Assembly (NCBI GenBank): GCA_036960175.1
Contig: JBALWH010000005.1
Coordinates: 62,001 to 126,000, forward strand
DNA length: 64,000 nt
Direction of reading: 5' to 3'
From: Motiliproteus sp036960175
GTDB lineage: Bacteria > Pseudomonadota > Gammaproteobacteria > Pseudomonadales > Balneatricaceae
Part shown: piece after piece, positions 25,756 to 36,194 of the stretch
Layout: each line of letters starts with the position of its first letter
Position numbering within the stretch: the stretch's first letter is position 1
Program-made: the position numbers and the translations under genes
The notes under the pieces: model-generated
What the model was told of the DNA's origin: nothing
What the model saw: only the letters and a program-made list of their open reading frames with translations
Database searches by the model: none

Positions 25756-27312
25756 CTACCCACCTACTTCTGTGACAGTATTTTCCGGCTTAAATTCACC
25801 GTACACCGTGTAACGATTCCGTCCACTCTTCTTGGAGGAATACATCGCATTATCAGCATGATTCAATAACGCCTCGGGATCTTCTCCGTGATCAGGAAAA
25901 AGACTAATTCCCATGCTAATCCCCACCTGACAAGAGCTGCCTTCATATTCGAAACAGCCCGCGAACCGCTCAAGTATCTTGTTGGCGACTATTTCTACTG
26001 CCTGCCGGTTTCTAATCTCGGGAACGATAACAATAAATTCATCCCCTCCTAGTCGCGCTAGCTTATCTGTTTCCCGCAGACATTCGCTAATGCGTTCGGC
26101 GGCCTGAATCAGCACCATATCGCCACAATCATGGCCGTAGGAGTCATTCGTCTGTTTGAAACCATCCAGATCCAAGAACATAACCGCTAACTGCCTTTGA
26201 CTGCGCTTGGCTCGTTTAATATCTTCTTTCAGATGCTCGGAGAACCAACGTCTGTTCGGTAAGCCGGTCAATGGATCATGACGTACCATATGCTGGAGCT
26301 TTTTCTGGGTTATATGGTGATCACTGATCTCATCGTGTAACAGCTGATTTTTTTCATAGAGTTCGGCTGTGCGCTCCTCTACCCGCAACTCCAACGAGTC
26401 ATGGGCGTCCTGCAGTTTGGCGGTGCGCTCTCGGACCTGCTTTCGCAAAATCAGCACACCACCAGCCAAAACCACCACCCCCAGAAGGGTGCCGGCCAAC
26501 GACAAAACAAGCCAATTAGGAATTTCAGCCTCTACTTGCTCCCCATACCAGTGATCCAGGGATTTAAAATAAAAGGAGTCGTTGCGGTCTTTTAACTCCG
26601 CTAAACGCACATTGATGCGATCCAGATAAGGCTTATGCTGGCCTTCCAAAACTGCATAGTGGACCTCTTTTGAACAACAGACGATGGGGCTACGATAAAC
26701 CTTGTGATTGGCTGCGATTAGATTGCCGTTGGAGCGCGAAGTGATACCCACATCAGCAAAGCCATTTTCGACCTGCCGCAGCACTTCAGCATAGCTATCC
26801 ACTTCAATAAACTTGGCAGGCAGGTCGAAACGTTTCAGTAGCGACTTAAAACTGATGGTATAAATGTCCTGTTTTAGACCCGCAATCCGTTGCCCCCTGA
26901 GATCAAGGATAGATTGAATACTCTTATCCCTGACATACACCTGCCCCCAATTGATAAACAGAGGTTCGGTGGTGAAATCGTAAATTTTATCCCGCTCTTT
27001 GTTGTAGGCCATGCCAGCAATCATATCGATGCTGCCAGCTTCCAGCTGTTTAATTAGTCCCGGCCAGGTATCCTTAACATACTGTAATTTCCAGCCTTCT
27101 GCCTTAGCGACATACTCAAGCACATCAATATAAAAGCCCTGAATTTTACCGCTATCGTCATAAAAAACGCTGGGCTTATTCTGATAAACCCCCACTCGCA
27201 GAGTCTGCTCTGCGAACACCGGCGTTGATACGATTAGCCATAGCACAGCCAGCAGTACAACGAACCAGAGCTGGGGTGTAGATAAAGACCGTACTCGAAC
27301 TTTACTAGACAT
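25756..27312 (-). CDS. Membrane diguanylate cyclase with periplasmic solute-binding sensor
   Basis: The 518 residues combine a signal/anchor helix, a type 3 solute-binding domain (about 35-255: TLRVGVYQNKPSVFYDD, GSIDMIAGMAYNKERD), a membrane helix (about 268-290), a coiled coil with ERTAKLQ and ERTAELYEKNQLL, and a GGDEF domain. GGDEF is intact at 422-426, and RETD five residues earlier is the inhibitory site. It probably converts binding of a periplasmic amino acid or similar solute into c-di-GMP. The ATG at 27312 is preferred over the TTG four codons upstream. It is transcribed alone, toward ssrA. Confidence 0.9.
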   Translation of the reverse strand: MSSKVRVRSLSTPQLWFVVLLAVLWLIVSTPVFAEQTLRVGVYQNKPSVFYDDSGKIQGFYIDVLEYVAKAEGWKLQYVKDTWPGLIKQLEAGSIDMIAGMAYNKERDKIYDFTTEPLFINWGQVYVRDKSIQSILDLRGQRIAGLKQDIYTISFKSLLKRFDLPAKFIEVDSYAEVLRQVENGFADVGITSRSNGNLIAANHKVYRSPIVCCSKEVHYAVLEGQHKPYLDRINVRLAELKDRNDSFYFKSLDHWYGEQVEAEIPNWLVLSLAGTLLGVVVLAGGVLILRKQVRERTAKLQDAHDSLELRVEERTAELYEKNQLLHDEISDHHITQKKLQHMVRHDPLTGLPNRRWFSEHLKEDIKRAKRSQRQLAVMFLDLDGFKQTNDSYGHDCGDMVLIQAAERISECLRETDKLARLGGDEFIVIVPEIRNRQAVEIVANKILERFAGCFEYEGSSCQVGISMGISLFPDHGEDPEALLNHADNAMYSSKKSGRNRYTVYGEFKPENTVTEVGG

Positions 27313-27635
27313 TAAAACCCGCAAAGTAATTATTGTTTTTTAATTAAGACAATCAAAAATCAAATTCGATTGTTTGTTTTTAAATAAAGAGACATCGGAA
27401 TCAGATAAACCTGTAGCGCTACTTATTAATAGACCTCTGATTTAATTCCAGCATGAAGATGCATGCGAATTAAAAAACCGCGCCAATACTTCTCTAGATA
27501 GAACCCAGCTTAGCACATCTTTAAATACCGTAACTGCCAGGAATTCGGTGCCCGAAATTAGCGAGTCATGACGGCATCATCAGCGTATCGCTGAAGCGAT
27601 GATAAGCAATCATTCGCCCTGCTATTAAGCGCTAA
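27313..27635. other. Intergenic region, no gene seen
   Basis: The gap is AT-rich near 27330-27400 and holds the upstream region of the SBP-GGDEF gene. I see no RNA gene. AGCG-TAT-CGCT inside a longer imperfect inverted repeat at 27570-27603 could be a weak terminator for the LysE gene, but no T-run follows. Confidence 0.4.
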
Positions 27636-28313
27636 TTAGCCCCCTGGTAATGCAAACATCGGCGGCAATAGCATATGCCTGACATCGATAAGACCTGGAT
27701 AACCCTGCAACCCCGTCAGCACGGCCCAGCCGCCGATAATCAGCAACGACAAGCCCGATACTCGACTAATCCACTGCAGCCCGCTGTCTCGTAGCCTAGC
27801 TCTGATTGCTTCGGCCATCAGCGACAGAAACAACCACCACAACGCTGAACCACAGAACACCCCAAAAACCAGCCACCAGGGGCTAAACTTCCCGGAAGAC
27901 AGACCAACACTACTCAAGATCGCCATAAAAGCCATTAGGGTCATCGGATTAGCCAGAGTGAGCAGAAATGTACTGTAAAAGCTCTTTAGATAGGGTGACT
28001 GATCACCAACGTCAAGGGCCGCTGCGGCTTCCTTGCTCACCATAACGCGCCAGCCCAGATACGCTAGCAGCAAGCCTCCTAGCAATTGCAGCCACCCGGC
28101 TGCCGGCTGCAACCAATGCAACACCCCCACCAAACCCAATGCGGCAATAGCGCCATAAACCATATCCGCTGCTGCTGCACCTAGCCCAGTGACCACGCCA
28201 TGACGCCAGCCCTTGGTCAGTGAACGCTGCAGGCAAAGTACGCCTATAGGACCGACGGGGGCCGCCACCGAAATACCGATCAACAGCCCCTTTACTATCA
28301 ACTCTGCTGCCAT
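27636..28313 (-). CDS. LysE/RhtB-family amino-acid exporter
   Basis: The 225 residues from the ATG at 28313 (GAGG site ahead; nine codons of upstream frame rejected) contain about six membrane helices. The family start LLIGISVAAPVGPIGVLCLQRSLTKG (two parts) is clear: a small, proline-containing first helix with the VGPIGVLC turn. LANPMTLMAFMAI is the second typical motif. Members export amino acids or related small molecules. An Lrp-type regulator is divergent, 129 bases away, the usual arrangement for such exporters, so it may be induced by the exported amino acid. The substrate is unknown. Confidence 0.9.
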   Translation of the reverse strand: MAAELIVKGLLIGISVAAPVGPIGVLCLQRSLTKGWRHGVVTGLGAAAADMVYGAIAALGLVGVLHWLQPAAGWLQLLGGLLLAYLGWRVMVSKEAAAALDVGDQSPYLKSFYSTFLLTLANPMTLMAFMAILSSVGLSSGKFSPWWLVFGVFCGSALWWLFLSLMAEAIRARLRDSGLQWISRVSGLSLLIIGGWAVLTGLQGYPGLIDVRHMLLPPMFALPGG

Positions 28314-28442
28314 GCCCTCAGCCTTATAAAGCCAAAACACTATTTTATTAAAGCCATTACAATTTATACATAGATAACCAACACCCTATAATCTAAATTA
28401 CGTATCGTTTTATTATTAGTTTTATTGGAATCCCATACGATC

Positions 28443-28880
28443 ATGAAACTTGACTCAATTAGCTGGAAAATCCTTAGCCGGCTGCAACAAGATGGCCGCG
28501 CAAGCCTTGCCTCTATTGCTCGGGACGTAAGCATGTCACTACCGGCAGTGACCGAGCGGATTAAGCGGATGGAAGAACAAGGGATTATCGAAGGTTATCG
28601 CGCGGTTATTAATGAAGCCGAACTGGGCCGCACGTTGAAAGTTTTTATTCAGCTAAAAACCCCCGCCAGTCGTTACCGCAGTTTCCTAGATTATGCAGAG
28701 CAAACGGAAGCCATTCGCGAATGCCACCATATTACCGGTGATGGTGCTTTTATTATTCAGGTATTAATAGAAGATATCAGGCAATTGGAACCACTGGTCG
28801 AAAACCTCAGTAGCTTCGGAGAAACCAAGACTTCAATCGTAATGTCCTCACCGCTGATGAAAACGATGATTTCTCCTTGA
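28443..28880 (+). CDS. Lrp/AsnC-family transcriptional regulator
   Basis: The 145 residues start at the ATG at 28443; the TTG six codons earlier is not needed. The N-terminal winged helix (DSISWKILSRLQQDGRASLASIARDVS, LPAVTERIKRMEEQG) is followed by the ligand-binding RAM domain with CHHITGDGAFIIQVLIED. These proteins respond to amino acids as dimers or octamers. Divergent placement with the LysE gene suggests that it regulates that exporter and itself from the shared gap at 28314-28442. Confidence 0.92.
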   Translation: MKLDSISWKILSRLQQDGRASLASIARDVSMSLPAVTERIKRMEEQGIIEGYRAVINEAELGRTLKVFIQLKTPASRYRSFLDYAEQTEAIRECHHITGDGAFIIQVLIEDIRQLEPLVENLSSFGETKTSIVMSSPLMKTMISP

Positions 28881-29329
28881 TGTGATGAGCAGGAATTCCC
28901 ACTTATGGGGTTCAAACCCCAGTATTGACAATCCCCTCCCTAAAAAGCACGCCGTCAAACATCGTCCCTAACCACCGCAGTCACCCTTTTCCCTGCCTAG
29001 ATTTCCCCCAGAAGTCCCAATTAACGGTCCCCTAAGCTTCAACACAGACTATCCCTGCATCTACGTTCACGCATAAGACGAGCGATCTAGGTTATTCGAT
29101 AGCAAAAAATCTGTCGGCAGAGATATTGCATGCTTTTTTTATCAGACTGAGACAAATAACTGCGTAAGATCAATTTATGACGAATCCACCCCAGAATTGA
29201 GCAAAGACAAGTGGACACAGGTAGACTAAAGTATAAAATACCGACAGTTGTTAAGTAATAGCACTTATCTGTCGATAACAGGCATAGAAAGATGCAGTTT
29301 CGACAGGATTTTGCAGAGGATAGACCCAA
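28881..29329. other. Intergenic region before the 262-residue hypothetical
   Basis: No supported gene lies here. TGGGG-TTCAAA-CCCCA near 28905-28920 is a perfect small hairpin that resembles a T-arm, but there is no cloverleaf around it. TATAAAAT near 29232 may be the -10 element for the gene at 29330, with a poor -35. Confidence 0.4.
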
Positions 29330-30118
29330 ATGGCTTTAGATCGCACTGTCGAATACACCATTGAGCAGGCCGTTGCTCTACTGGCAGGTAAAATTTCGCT
29401 CCAGGCTTTGAATAATAAGTCCAAGCCGGTGCAAAAGTACTGCCGCGAGATGTTCGACTCCAAAGGCTTTTGGGAAAGTTCCGCTGTAAATCGCTACTAC
29501 CAACAGATTGTCAGCGATATCTGGCAAGGCGAGCTAAGAACCTGCAACAATCAAGTGCTAATCAAAGTACCCACTGGCAGTGGTCAGTACCGTGTTGAGT
29601 CTATCCATCAAAGCGAAATCACCGACGAATTCGAACTATCCGCACAAACCCGCTTCACCCGAGCAGAATTACGCCATTGGGTTGCCAGTCATAAAGAAGC
29701 TCACTCCTTCCTGATGAATGATTACGAGCTGTCGGTTGCCCGTGGTGAAGGTTGGGACGTCGGCAAGCAAGAATTTCTGGACACTGAAGGATTTGCTGAG
29801 ACTATTGAACCGGCAACCAGTACGACAGCATCCGCAGATCTGACTGCCGAGACCCCGCTATCAGAAGAGCTGACTCAGATTCAGGCGCTGTTAAACGGCA
29901 CCCATGAATTTCAGGCAGAGGAGCTTCGTGTTGCCCTTCAGGCTTGGCTAGATGTGTCGGCAAGGTTTAAAAAAGGAGAGCTCAACGATGATCCTTCGAC
30001 AGAACTGAAAAACTGGGTTGCCAGCCATCTCGACGATGCCAACGATTATCAAGTCAGCCGTGTCAGCTGCATGGCTAACTGGGATAGCAAACATCCCACG
30101 TTACGTCTAGTTCAATAG
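29330..30118 (+). CDS. Hypothetical protein with repeated WVASH motif
   Basis: I do not recognise this 262-residue protein. It has no signal peptide or membrane helix, so it is probably cytosolic. It has an ATG with a GAGG site and a clear terminator 18 bases after its stop. Two segments resemble each other: ELRHWVASHKEAHSFLM near residue 112 and ELKNWVASHLDDANDY near residue 226, so the protein may be built from two related halves. The link between them is acidic and rich in Thr and Ala. It stands alone. It may be a regulator or binding protein, but no function is claimed. Confidence 0.7.
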   Translation: MALDRTVEYTIEQAVALLAGKISLQALNNKSKPVQKYCREMFDSKGFWESSAVNRYYQQIVSDIWQGELRTCNNQVLIKVPTGSGQYRVESIHQSEITDEFELSAQTRFTRAELRHWVASHKEAHSFLMNDYELSVARGEGWDVGKQEFLDTEGFAETIEPATSTTASADLTAETPLSEELTQIQALLNGTHEFQAEELRVALQAWLDVSARFKKGELNDDPSTELKNWVASHLDDANDYQVSRVSCMANWDSKHPTLRLVQ

Positions 30119-30135
30119 ATAAAACAACAGCTACC

Positions 30136-30164
30136 AGGACCTGAATAGCCTTCAGGTCCTTTCT
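30136..30164 (+). terminator. Intrinsic terminator
   Basis: AGGACCTGAA at 30136-30145 and TTCAGGTCCT at 30151-30160 form a ten-pair stem with a five-base loop, followed by TTCT. It closes the unit at 29330. Confidence 0.85.
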
Positions 30165-30341
30165 AGAAGCCTCTCCCGCGGTATCAGCAATCCCTGTCAC
30201 ACCTCTACTTTCACACGCTCGCTAACTATATGATCTAAAATCAGTTAGCCGCCTTGTATTAGACAAGACAATTAAACTCATTTTTCGTATAGTTGATCGT
30301 GACAGGAGTAGGACCAGCCACTGACTCAAGGAGAGCGACGG

Positions 30342-33300
30342 ATGCTGGAGTACAAGGATTTAGTCAATTTCACCAGGGAGCAAATACACACCTGCGGCGG
30401 CAGCTTATTGTCAAAAACCCATTTTTTAACCACATTACTCTTCGCTCTCTGCTTTGCCTTTACCACGCCATCCAACGCGACCTCTCAGCCCACTGACAGC
30501 GCCCTACAATTATCCGAGGCCGAGCAACAGTGGCTGCAAACCCATCCCAAGATTCGTATCGGTGTTGATTCCGGCTATGCCCCTTACAGCTTTATCCAAA
30601 GCGATGGCAGCTACCAAGGCATTGCTATGGATTTCGTCTCGATACTGTCCAAACAACTGTCGATCGAAATGGAAGTGGTCCCCAACCTGTCCTGGCCAGA
30701 GATTATCAAAGGGGCTAAAAATCAGAATTTGGATCTAGTGCTGACAGCATCAAAGACGAAGGAAAGGGTCGATTTTCTTAACTTCACCGAGATATTCCTA
30801 CCGACCCCGCTGGTCATCATGACCGCTTTGGAGGAGCAAACAATCACTAGCGATCAGCGCCTATCCGGGAAACGGGTTGCGTTGGTTAAGGGCTACTCAT
30901 CATCAAAGCGAGTGCTGGAACAACATCCCGATATCAACCCGGTGGAAGTGGATACCGCACTGGATGGCCTTTGGGCGGTGGCCACGGGCAAAGCCGATGC
31001 CTATGTCGGCGTGCTGGGCATCAACGTCTATCTAGCCCATAACAATGGTATCTCCAATATCAAAGTAGCTGCCAAATATGGTGACGGCCTCAATGGACAG
31101 CGCATGGCCTCACGCAAAGATTGGCCAGAACTCACGACAATCTTAGACAAAGCGCTAAAAGCGCTGCCTCCCCATCAGGTAACACAGATCTTCGCTAACT
31201 GGTTACCACTGAATATAAATGCTCCGCCTAGCACCAGCAGTATTCAGCTCTCCACTGCAGAGCGTCGCTGGATCAACGATCATCCAACCATAAAGTTAGG
31301 TGTCGATCCCGAATTCGCCCCCTTTGAGTACATTGATGAACAAGGCCAGTACAAGGGAATGTGCGCCGACTATATTCAGATTCTGAACCAGCGTCTGGGG
31401 CTGAACATGCAAATCATACCCGACCAGAGCTGGGCCATGGCGGTTGCGCAGGCCCGCAATGCAGCCTTGGATGTGCTGCCCTGTGTGGGCATGACCGACG
31501 GCAGAAAGGCCTACCTAAAATACTCCGATCCTCACCTGGCATTCCCGAGAGTACTGGTTGGTCGGATAGATGGCCCTCAGATACAAAACCTTGGGCAGGC
31601 CAGCAAATACACAGTCGCGGTGCAGGCTAACAGCTCTCATCATGGCTACCTCAACGATAATTCCAGTATTCATCCACGCCTCTACCCGACTGCTGCCGAA
31701 GCGATGAAGGCGGTGTCTATGGGGGAAGCGGATCTGTTTGTTGGTAACGAAGCGGCATCGATATTCACGATTCAGGAACAAAAATTCAACAACCTGCAGA
31801 TCAATGGTGCTGTATCAACGGAAAAGCAACGCCTTCATTTCGCGGTCCGCAAGGACTGGCCGGAACTGGTCTCAATCCTGAACAAGGGCTTAGCCTCCCT
31901 GAGCGAAAGTGAGCAGGCCAGCATTCGCGATCGTTGGGTTAATCTTCAATTTACGACACCTAAGGACGATTCTCAGAGCAAACAACATAATCTTTATGCC
32001 CAGGTGGCGTTGATGACGCTGCTGGTAGCCGCAGTAGCGCTAATCGTCTTTCAGGTCTGGCGCAAAATCGGAGCAGACCCCAGCGGTTTCAACTTCAGCT
32101 CCGCCCGAACACGCTGGATAACCTTAACCTTAGTGGCCTTTAGCAGTGCCCTTGTGGTCTCAGTCGCGATGGTGACCCTAGAACGGGTTAAAGATCGCAT
32201 ACTGGAAGACACTGTCATTACCCTGCAGACGGTACTGAATGTCACTAAAGAGTCCCTCACCAGCTGGGCCCGCCATAACAAACAAACCGTGCATCACTTA
32301 GCCACCCGCTCAGAACTGATAGCCCTAAGCCAGCAATTACTGGAAACGCCGACTAGCACTAGCAGTGCAGAGACCCGTCTGGATCTTCAGGATTATCTGA
32401 ACACTGAGTTCAATGACCTGGTACACAGCGGTTACTACCTGCTGGGCCCGGATGGCGTGATACTCGCGTCCGACCAGATTGCAGAAGTCGGCAAGCCCAG
32501 CGCCATTGCCATTGCCAGCGATCCAAAATATCTACAGGAGCTATCACTAGGCAAAGATGTCTTTGTTCCTCCCATCCAAACATCACCTTTTTCCCAATCA
32601 CTAGCTAGCCCACCAAGACTGTTCTTTGCCAGCCCCATCTATAACGACAGGGGTGAATATATTGCGGTAATTGCGCTGTCACTAAACCCCGCAGCGGAGT
32701 TTTCCCGATTGACCCTGACCGGCCAGATTGGCCGCACTGGCGAAACTTATGCCTTTAATAACCGGGCAACCCTACTCACTCACAGTCGCTTTCGGCACCA
32801 ACTGATAGAAACCGGCATGATCCAGCCGGAGCAAAGCGACATTCTAGCTATCGAAATTCGAGATCCGGGGCGCAATCTAACAACCTTGGCAAAGGCGCAG
32901 CCATTATCTACCTCCTGGCCAATGACCCGCATGGCGGCAGAAGCCACTCAAGGCTTTAGTGGTCATGATCTTCTTGGCTACCGCGATTACCGCGGGGTTG
33001 AAGTACTGGGAGCCTGGCTCTGGGATGGCGCACTGAATATCGGCCTAACCACAGAGATCGATCGCGATGAGGCGTTGAATGCCTATTACATCGCCCGACG
33101 CACCACTTTCTCGGTGCTGGCACTGATGATTGCCGTAGCGCTCTTTGCCTCCCTATTCGTATTGCTCATCGGCGAGAAAGCCAATCGCGCACTAAAGCGA
33201 GCCAAAGAGCAGCTGGAAGAGCGGGTTCTGGCCCGCACCGCTCAATTATCAGAGAGCGAGCAACGCCTGAATCTGGCTCTGAAAGGCGGCAATCTCGCCT

Positions 33301-36194
33301 CCTGGGATGAAGAGCTACGCAGCAACTCCGTAGTCATTAATCAACGCATGGCAGACATTCTTGGGCTCTCTTTAACGAACATTATAGATCCGTTAGAATC
33401 CTGGAAAAACTGCCTCCATTACCAGGACAAAGAGCGCATTCTGAAGGCCCGCCAACGGCTATTGGATGGCCTAGTACCTGATCAGGAACAGGAGTACCGC
33501 GTTGTTACCCAGCACCAGCGAAAGCGCTGGTTACTCGCCAATATTGCTGCTGTTGAATGGGATGAGCACAACAAGCCCTTACGTATCTCCGGGACTATCA
33601 TGGACATCACCACCAGAAAGGTGATGGACGAAAAACTCCAGCAGCTTAACCGCGCCGTTGATCAGAGCCCTGCGACAGTATTGATCACCGATAGTGATGG
33701 CCGCATCGAATATGTAAACCGCAAATTTACGGAAATCACTGGTTACGAGGAAGACGAAGTACTGGGACGAAACCCCAGCGTTTTTCAGTCTGGCCAAACG
33801 CCTTTAGAGACCTACAAAGAGCTTTGGAGCACTATCAAAAGCGGCAAGGAATGGAGCGGAGAGATCTTAAACCGTCGCAAAGGTGGCGAGCTTTATTGGG
33901 AAGCCATGCTGATATCCCCAATGAAAGAAGCCACAGGCGAAATCAGCCATTTTGTGGCCGTCAAAGAAGACATCACTGAACGCAGGGACCTGCTCAACAG
34001 CGTCCATGCCGCCAAGGAGCAGGCGGTGCTGGCAAACCGAGCAAAAAGCGACTTCCTTGCCAATATGAGCCATGAAATCCGTACCCCGATGAACGCCATC
34101 ATCGGCCTCTCCCACCTGTGCTTGCAAACCGATCTGCAGCCTAAGCAACGAGACTACATCAGCAAACTTAGCCGTTCATCGAAGTCCTTGCTCCGCATCA
34201 TCAACGACATTCTGGATTTTTCCAAAATTGAGGCAGGAAAGCTGGAACTGGAAAACATCTGTTTTGATCTAGAAAACGTACTGAGTGATGTTGCCACCAT
34301 GACGGCCTACCAGGCTCAGGAGAAGGGACTTGAAATCGTATTCGCCCGCACGCCGGATGTGACCCGGGACCTCAAAGGCGACCCTATGCGCCTTGGCCAA
34401 ATACTGATCAATCTGGTCAACAACGCCGTTAAATTTACCGAGCGGGGTGAAATCGACGTCTTTGTAGAAAAGCTCTCCCATGACAATCACAACACTCGAT
34501 TAAAATTCAGCGTCAAAGATTCCGGCATCGGTATGGATCAGGAACATCAACGAAGATTATTTGAGTCTTTCAGTCAGGCTGACACCTCCACCAGTCGGCG
34601 TTATGGCGGTACCGGTTTAGGTCTGGCCATCAGCAAGCAGCTGGTCAAACTAATGGACGGTGACATCGAAGTCAGTAGCGAATTAGGCCAGGGTAGCACC
34701 TTCTCCTTTACTGTATCGCTGGGAATTACCGAGCAGACACACCCCCAACGGGTACCGGACAAGAGCCTCAGAGGGCTGAGCATTCTGGTCGTTGATGACA
34801 ATAAACTGGTGCGCCAGTCACTGAGTGAAATCCTAACCGCCATGACCTTTTCAGTAGCAACAGCCAGCAGCGGCGAAGCAGCATTGGAAATACTGACAGG
34901 AGCCAAAGACAAGCCCTTCGATCTGGTCTTTATGGACTGGAACATGCCGGGCATCAATGGCGTGGAAGCGACCCGTCAGATCCGGGAGAACGCAACCCTT
35001 CCCCATCCACCAACGGTGATCATGATCACCGCCTACGGCCGGGAAGAGCTGATGCAGGAAGCACGTACCGCGGGTATCAAGGATTTCCTGGTGAAGCCCG
35101 TGACGCCCTCGTTGCTGTTCGATTCCATCATGAATGTTTTTGGTGGTGAAGTTCACGCCGATATCAGCCAGCAGCAAGTCGAACACCTAAAGCCAACGTT
35201 GTCTGACTGCAGCGTTCTGCTGGTTGAAGATAATGAATTCAATCAACTGGTTGCCCAAGAATTACTGCAACAATCCGGCATTGACGTCAGCTGCGCAAAA
35301 AACGGTCAACAGGCATTGGACGCAATGGCCAGCCAGTCGTTTGATGCGGTGCTAATGGACGTGCAGATGCCGATCATGGATGGCTACGAAACCACTCGGC
35401 GAATACGCCAGCGGCCGCTGTGGAAGCATACCCCTATCATCGCCATGACCGCAGGCGCGATGGAGGGAGACCGTGAGAAATGCCTGGATGCTGGCATGGA
35501 CGACTACCTCACAAAGCCCATTGACCCCGATCTGTTATACCAGACGCTTTCTGAATGGATCGGAACCCAAGCAACCAAATCCCGACAGCCGCAAACCCCA
35601 CTGCATAGCCTGCAGGGCATCGATACGCGGGAAGGTATCAGACTCATTGGCGGCGATGAAAAGATCTACCATTCGATGTTGCGAATATTTGCCAGCAAGG
35701 AACATGAGCGCATGAGCAACTTCCGTCAGGCGCTCAAGAGTCGGGACCTGAGCGAGGCACGGCGGCAGGCGCACAACCTGAAAGGTACGGCTGGCACCAT
35801 TGGCGCCACGGAAGTCCAGGAACTAGCTGGGACACTTGAACAAATGATCGTTGATAACGCTGAACTGAACGATATCAAAGCGTATTCTGAACGATTGACG
35901 GCACCGCTAGAACAGGTTCTTAAAAGTTTGGCTGCGCTGGGAGACAGCCCCTCTTTTGAGCAGCCCGAGACTGAGGTCGACATCGAGCGGGAACTGAAAC
36001 AATTGCAGGAATTAGTCGAAAAGAGCGATTATATGGCGCTGGATAAGGCCTCAAAACTGCAGCCCAGTATCGATCCGACGTTAAAAGATAGTCTCTCTAA
36101 AACCATTGCCTCACTACAACAATTCAACTTCGAGCAAGCCAGTGTTGATCTGGCCAAGCTGGTAGAAAAATCACAAGGACAGCCCAATGACTGA
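30342..36194 (+). CDS. Giant hybrid sensor histidine kinase (two solute-binding domains, cache, PAS, two receivers, Hpt)
   Basis: The 1950 residues form a BvgS-like phosphorelay kinase. Domain order: signal peptide (about 25-47), two type 3 solute-binding domains (about 65-300 and 305-545), membrane helices near 555-575 and 590-612, an extracytoplasmic cache-like domain (about 620-920), a third helix near 928-950, two PAS domains (about 980-1095 and 1100-1225), HisKA with H1244 in SHEIRTPMNAI, and HATPase with NLVNNAVKF and GTGLGLAIS. Two receivers follow (D1532, D1673), then an Hpt domain with H1811 in AHNLKGTAGT. Its stop overlaps the next gene's ATG by eight bases, so the HD-GYP regulator is a likely output. 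The ligands are unknown. Confidence 0.93.
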   Translation: MLEYKDLVNFTREQIHTCGGSLLSKTHFLTTLLFALCFAFTTPSNATSQPTDSALQLSEAEQQWLQTHPKIRIGVDSGYAPYSFIQSDGSYQGIAMDFVSILSKQLSIEMEVVPNLSWPEIIKGAKNQNLDLVLTASKTKERVDFLNFTEIFLPTPLVIMTALEEQTITSDQRLSGKRVALVKGYSSSKRVLEQHPDINPVEVDTALDGLWAVATGKADAYVGVLGINVYLAHNNGISNIKVAAKYGDGLNGQRMASRKDWPELTTILDKALKALPPHQVTQIFANWLPLNINAPPSTSSIQLSTAERRWINDHPTIKLGVDPEFAPFEYIDEQGQYKGMCADYIQILNQRLGLNMQIIPDQSWAMAVAQARNAALDVLPCVGMTDGRKAYLKYSDPHLAFPRVLVGRIDGPQIQNLGQASKYTVAVQANSSHHGYLNDNSSIHPRLYPTAAEAMKAVSMGEADLFVGNEAASIFTIQEQKFNNLQINGAVSTEKQRLHFAVRKDWPELVSILNKGLASLSESEQASIRDRWVNLQFTTPKDDSQSKQHNLYAQVALMTLLVAAVALIVFQVWRKIGADPSGFNFSSARTRWITLTLVAFSSALVVSVAMVTLERVKDRILEDTVITLQTVLNVTKESLTSWARHNKQTVHHLATRSELIALSQQLLETPTSTSSAETRLDLQDYLNTEFNDLVHSGYYLLGPDGVILASDQIAEVGKPSAIAIASDPKYLQELSLGKDVFVPPIQTSPFSQSLASPPRLFFASPIYNDRGEYIAVIALSLNPAAEFSRLTLTGQIGRTGETYAFNNRATLLTHSRFRHQLIETGMIQPEQSDILAIEIRDPGRNLTTLAKAQPLSTSWPMTRMAAEATQGFSGHDLLGYRDYRGVEVLGAWLWDGALNIGLTTEIDRDEALNAYYIARRTTFSVLALMIAVALFASLFVLLIGEKANRALKRAKEQLEERVLARTAQLSESEQRLNLALKGGNLASWDEELRSNSVVINQRMADILGLSLTNIIDPLESWKNCLHYQDKERILKARQRLLDGLVPDQEQEYRVVTQHQRKRWLLANIAAVEWDEHNKPLRISGTIMDITTRKVMDEKLQQLNRAVDQSPATVLITDSDGRIEYVNRKFTEITGYEEDEVLGRNPSVFQSGQTPLETYKELWSTIKSGKEWSGEILNRRKGGELYWEAMLISPMKEATGEISHFVAVKEDITERRDLLNSVHAAKEQAVLANRAKSDFLANMSHEIRTPMNAIIGLSHLCLQTDLQPKQRDYISKLSRSSKSLLRIINDILDFSKIEAGKLELENICFDLENVLSDVATMTAYQAQEKGLEIVFARTPDVTRDLKGDPMRLGQILINLVNNAVKFTERGEIDVFVEKLSHDNHNTRLKFSVKDSGIGMDQEHQRRLFESFSQADTSTSRRYGGTGLGLAISKQLVKLMDGDIEVSSELGQGSTFSFTVSLGITEQTHPQRVPDKSLRGLSILVVDDNKLVRQSLSEILTAMTFSVATASSGEAALEILTGAKDKPFDLVFMDWNMPGINGVEATRQIRENATLPHPPTVIMITAYGREELMQEARTAGIKDFLVKPVTPSLLFDSIMNVFGGEVHADISQQQVEHLKPTLSDCSVLLVEDNEFNQLVAQELLQQSGIDVSCAKNGQQALDAMASQSFDAVLMDVQMPIMDGYETTRRIRQRPLWKHTPIIAMTAGAMEGDREKCLDAGMDDYLTKPIDPDLLYQTLSEWIGTQATKSRQPQTPLHSLQGIDTREGIRLIGGDEKIYHSMLRIFASKEHERMSNFRQALKSRDLSEARRQAHNLKGTAGTIGATEVQELAGTLEQMIVDNAELNDIKAYSERLTAPLEQVLKSLAALGDSPSFEQPETEVDIERELKQLQELVEKSDYMALDKASKLQPSIDPTLKDSLSKTIASLQQFNFEQASVDLAKLVEKSQGQPND

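Noticed and set aside
28900..28925. T-arm of a tRNA near the Lrp gene
   Set aside because: The hairpin is perfect but the loop is six bases and no other arms can be built around it.
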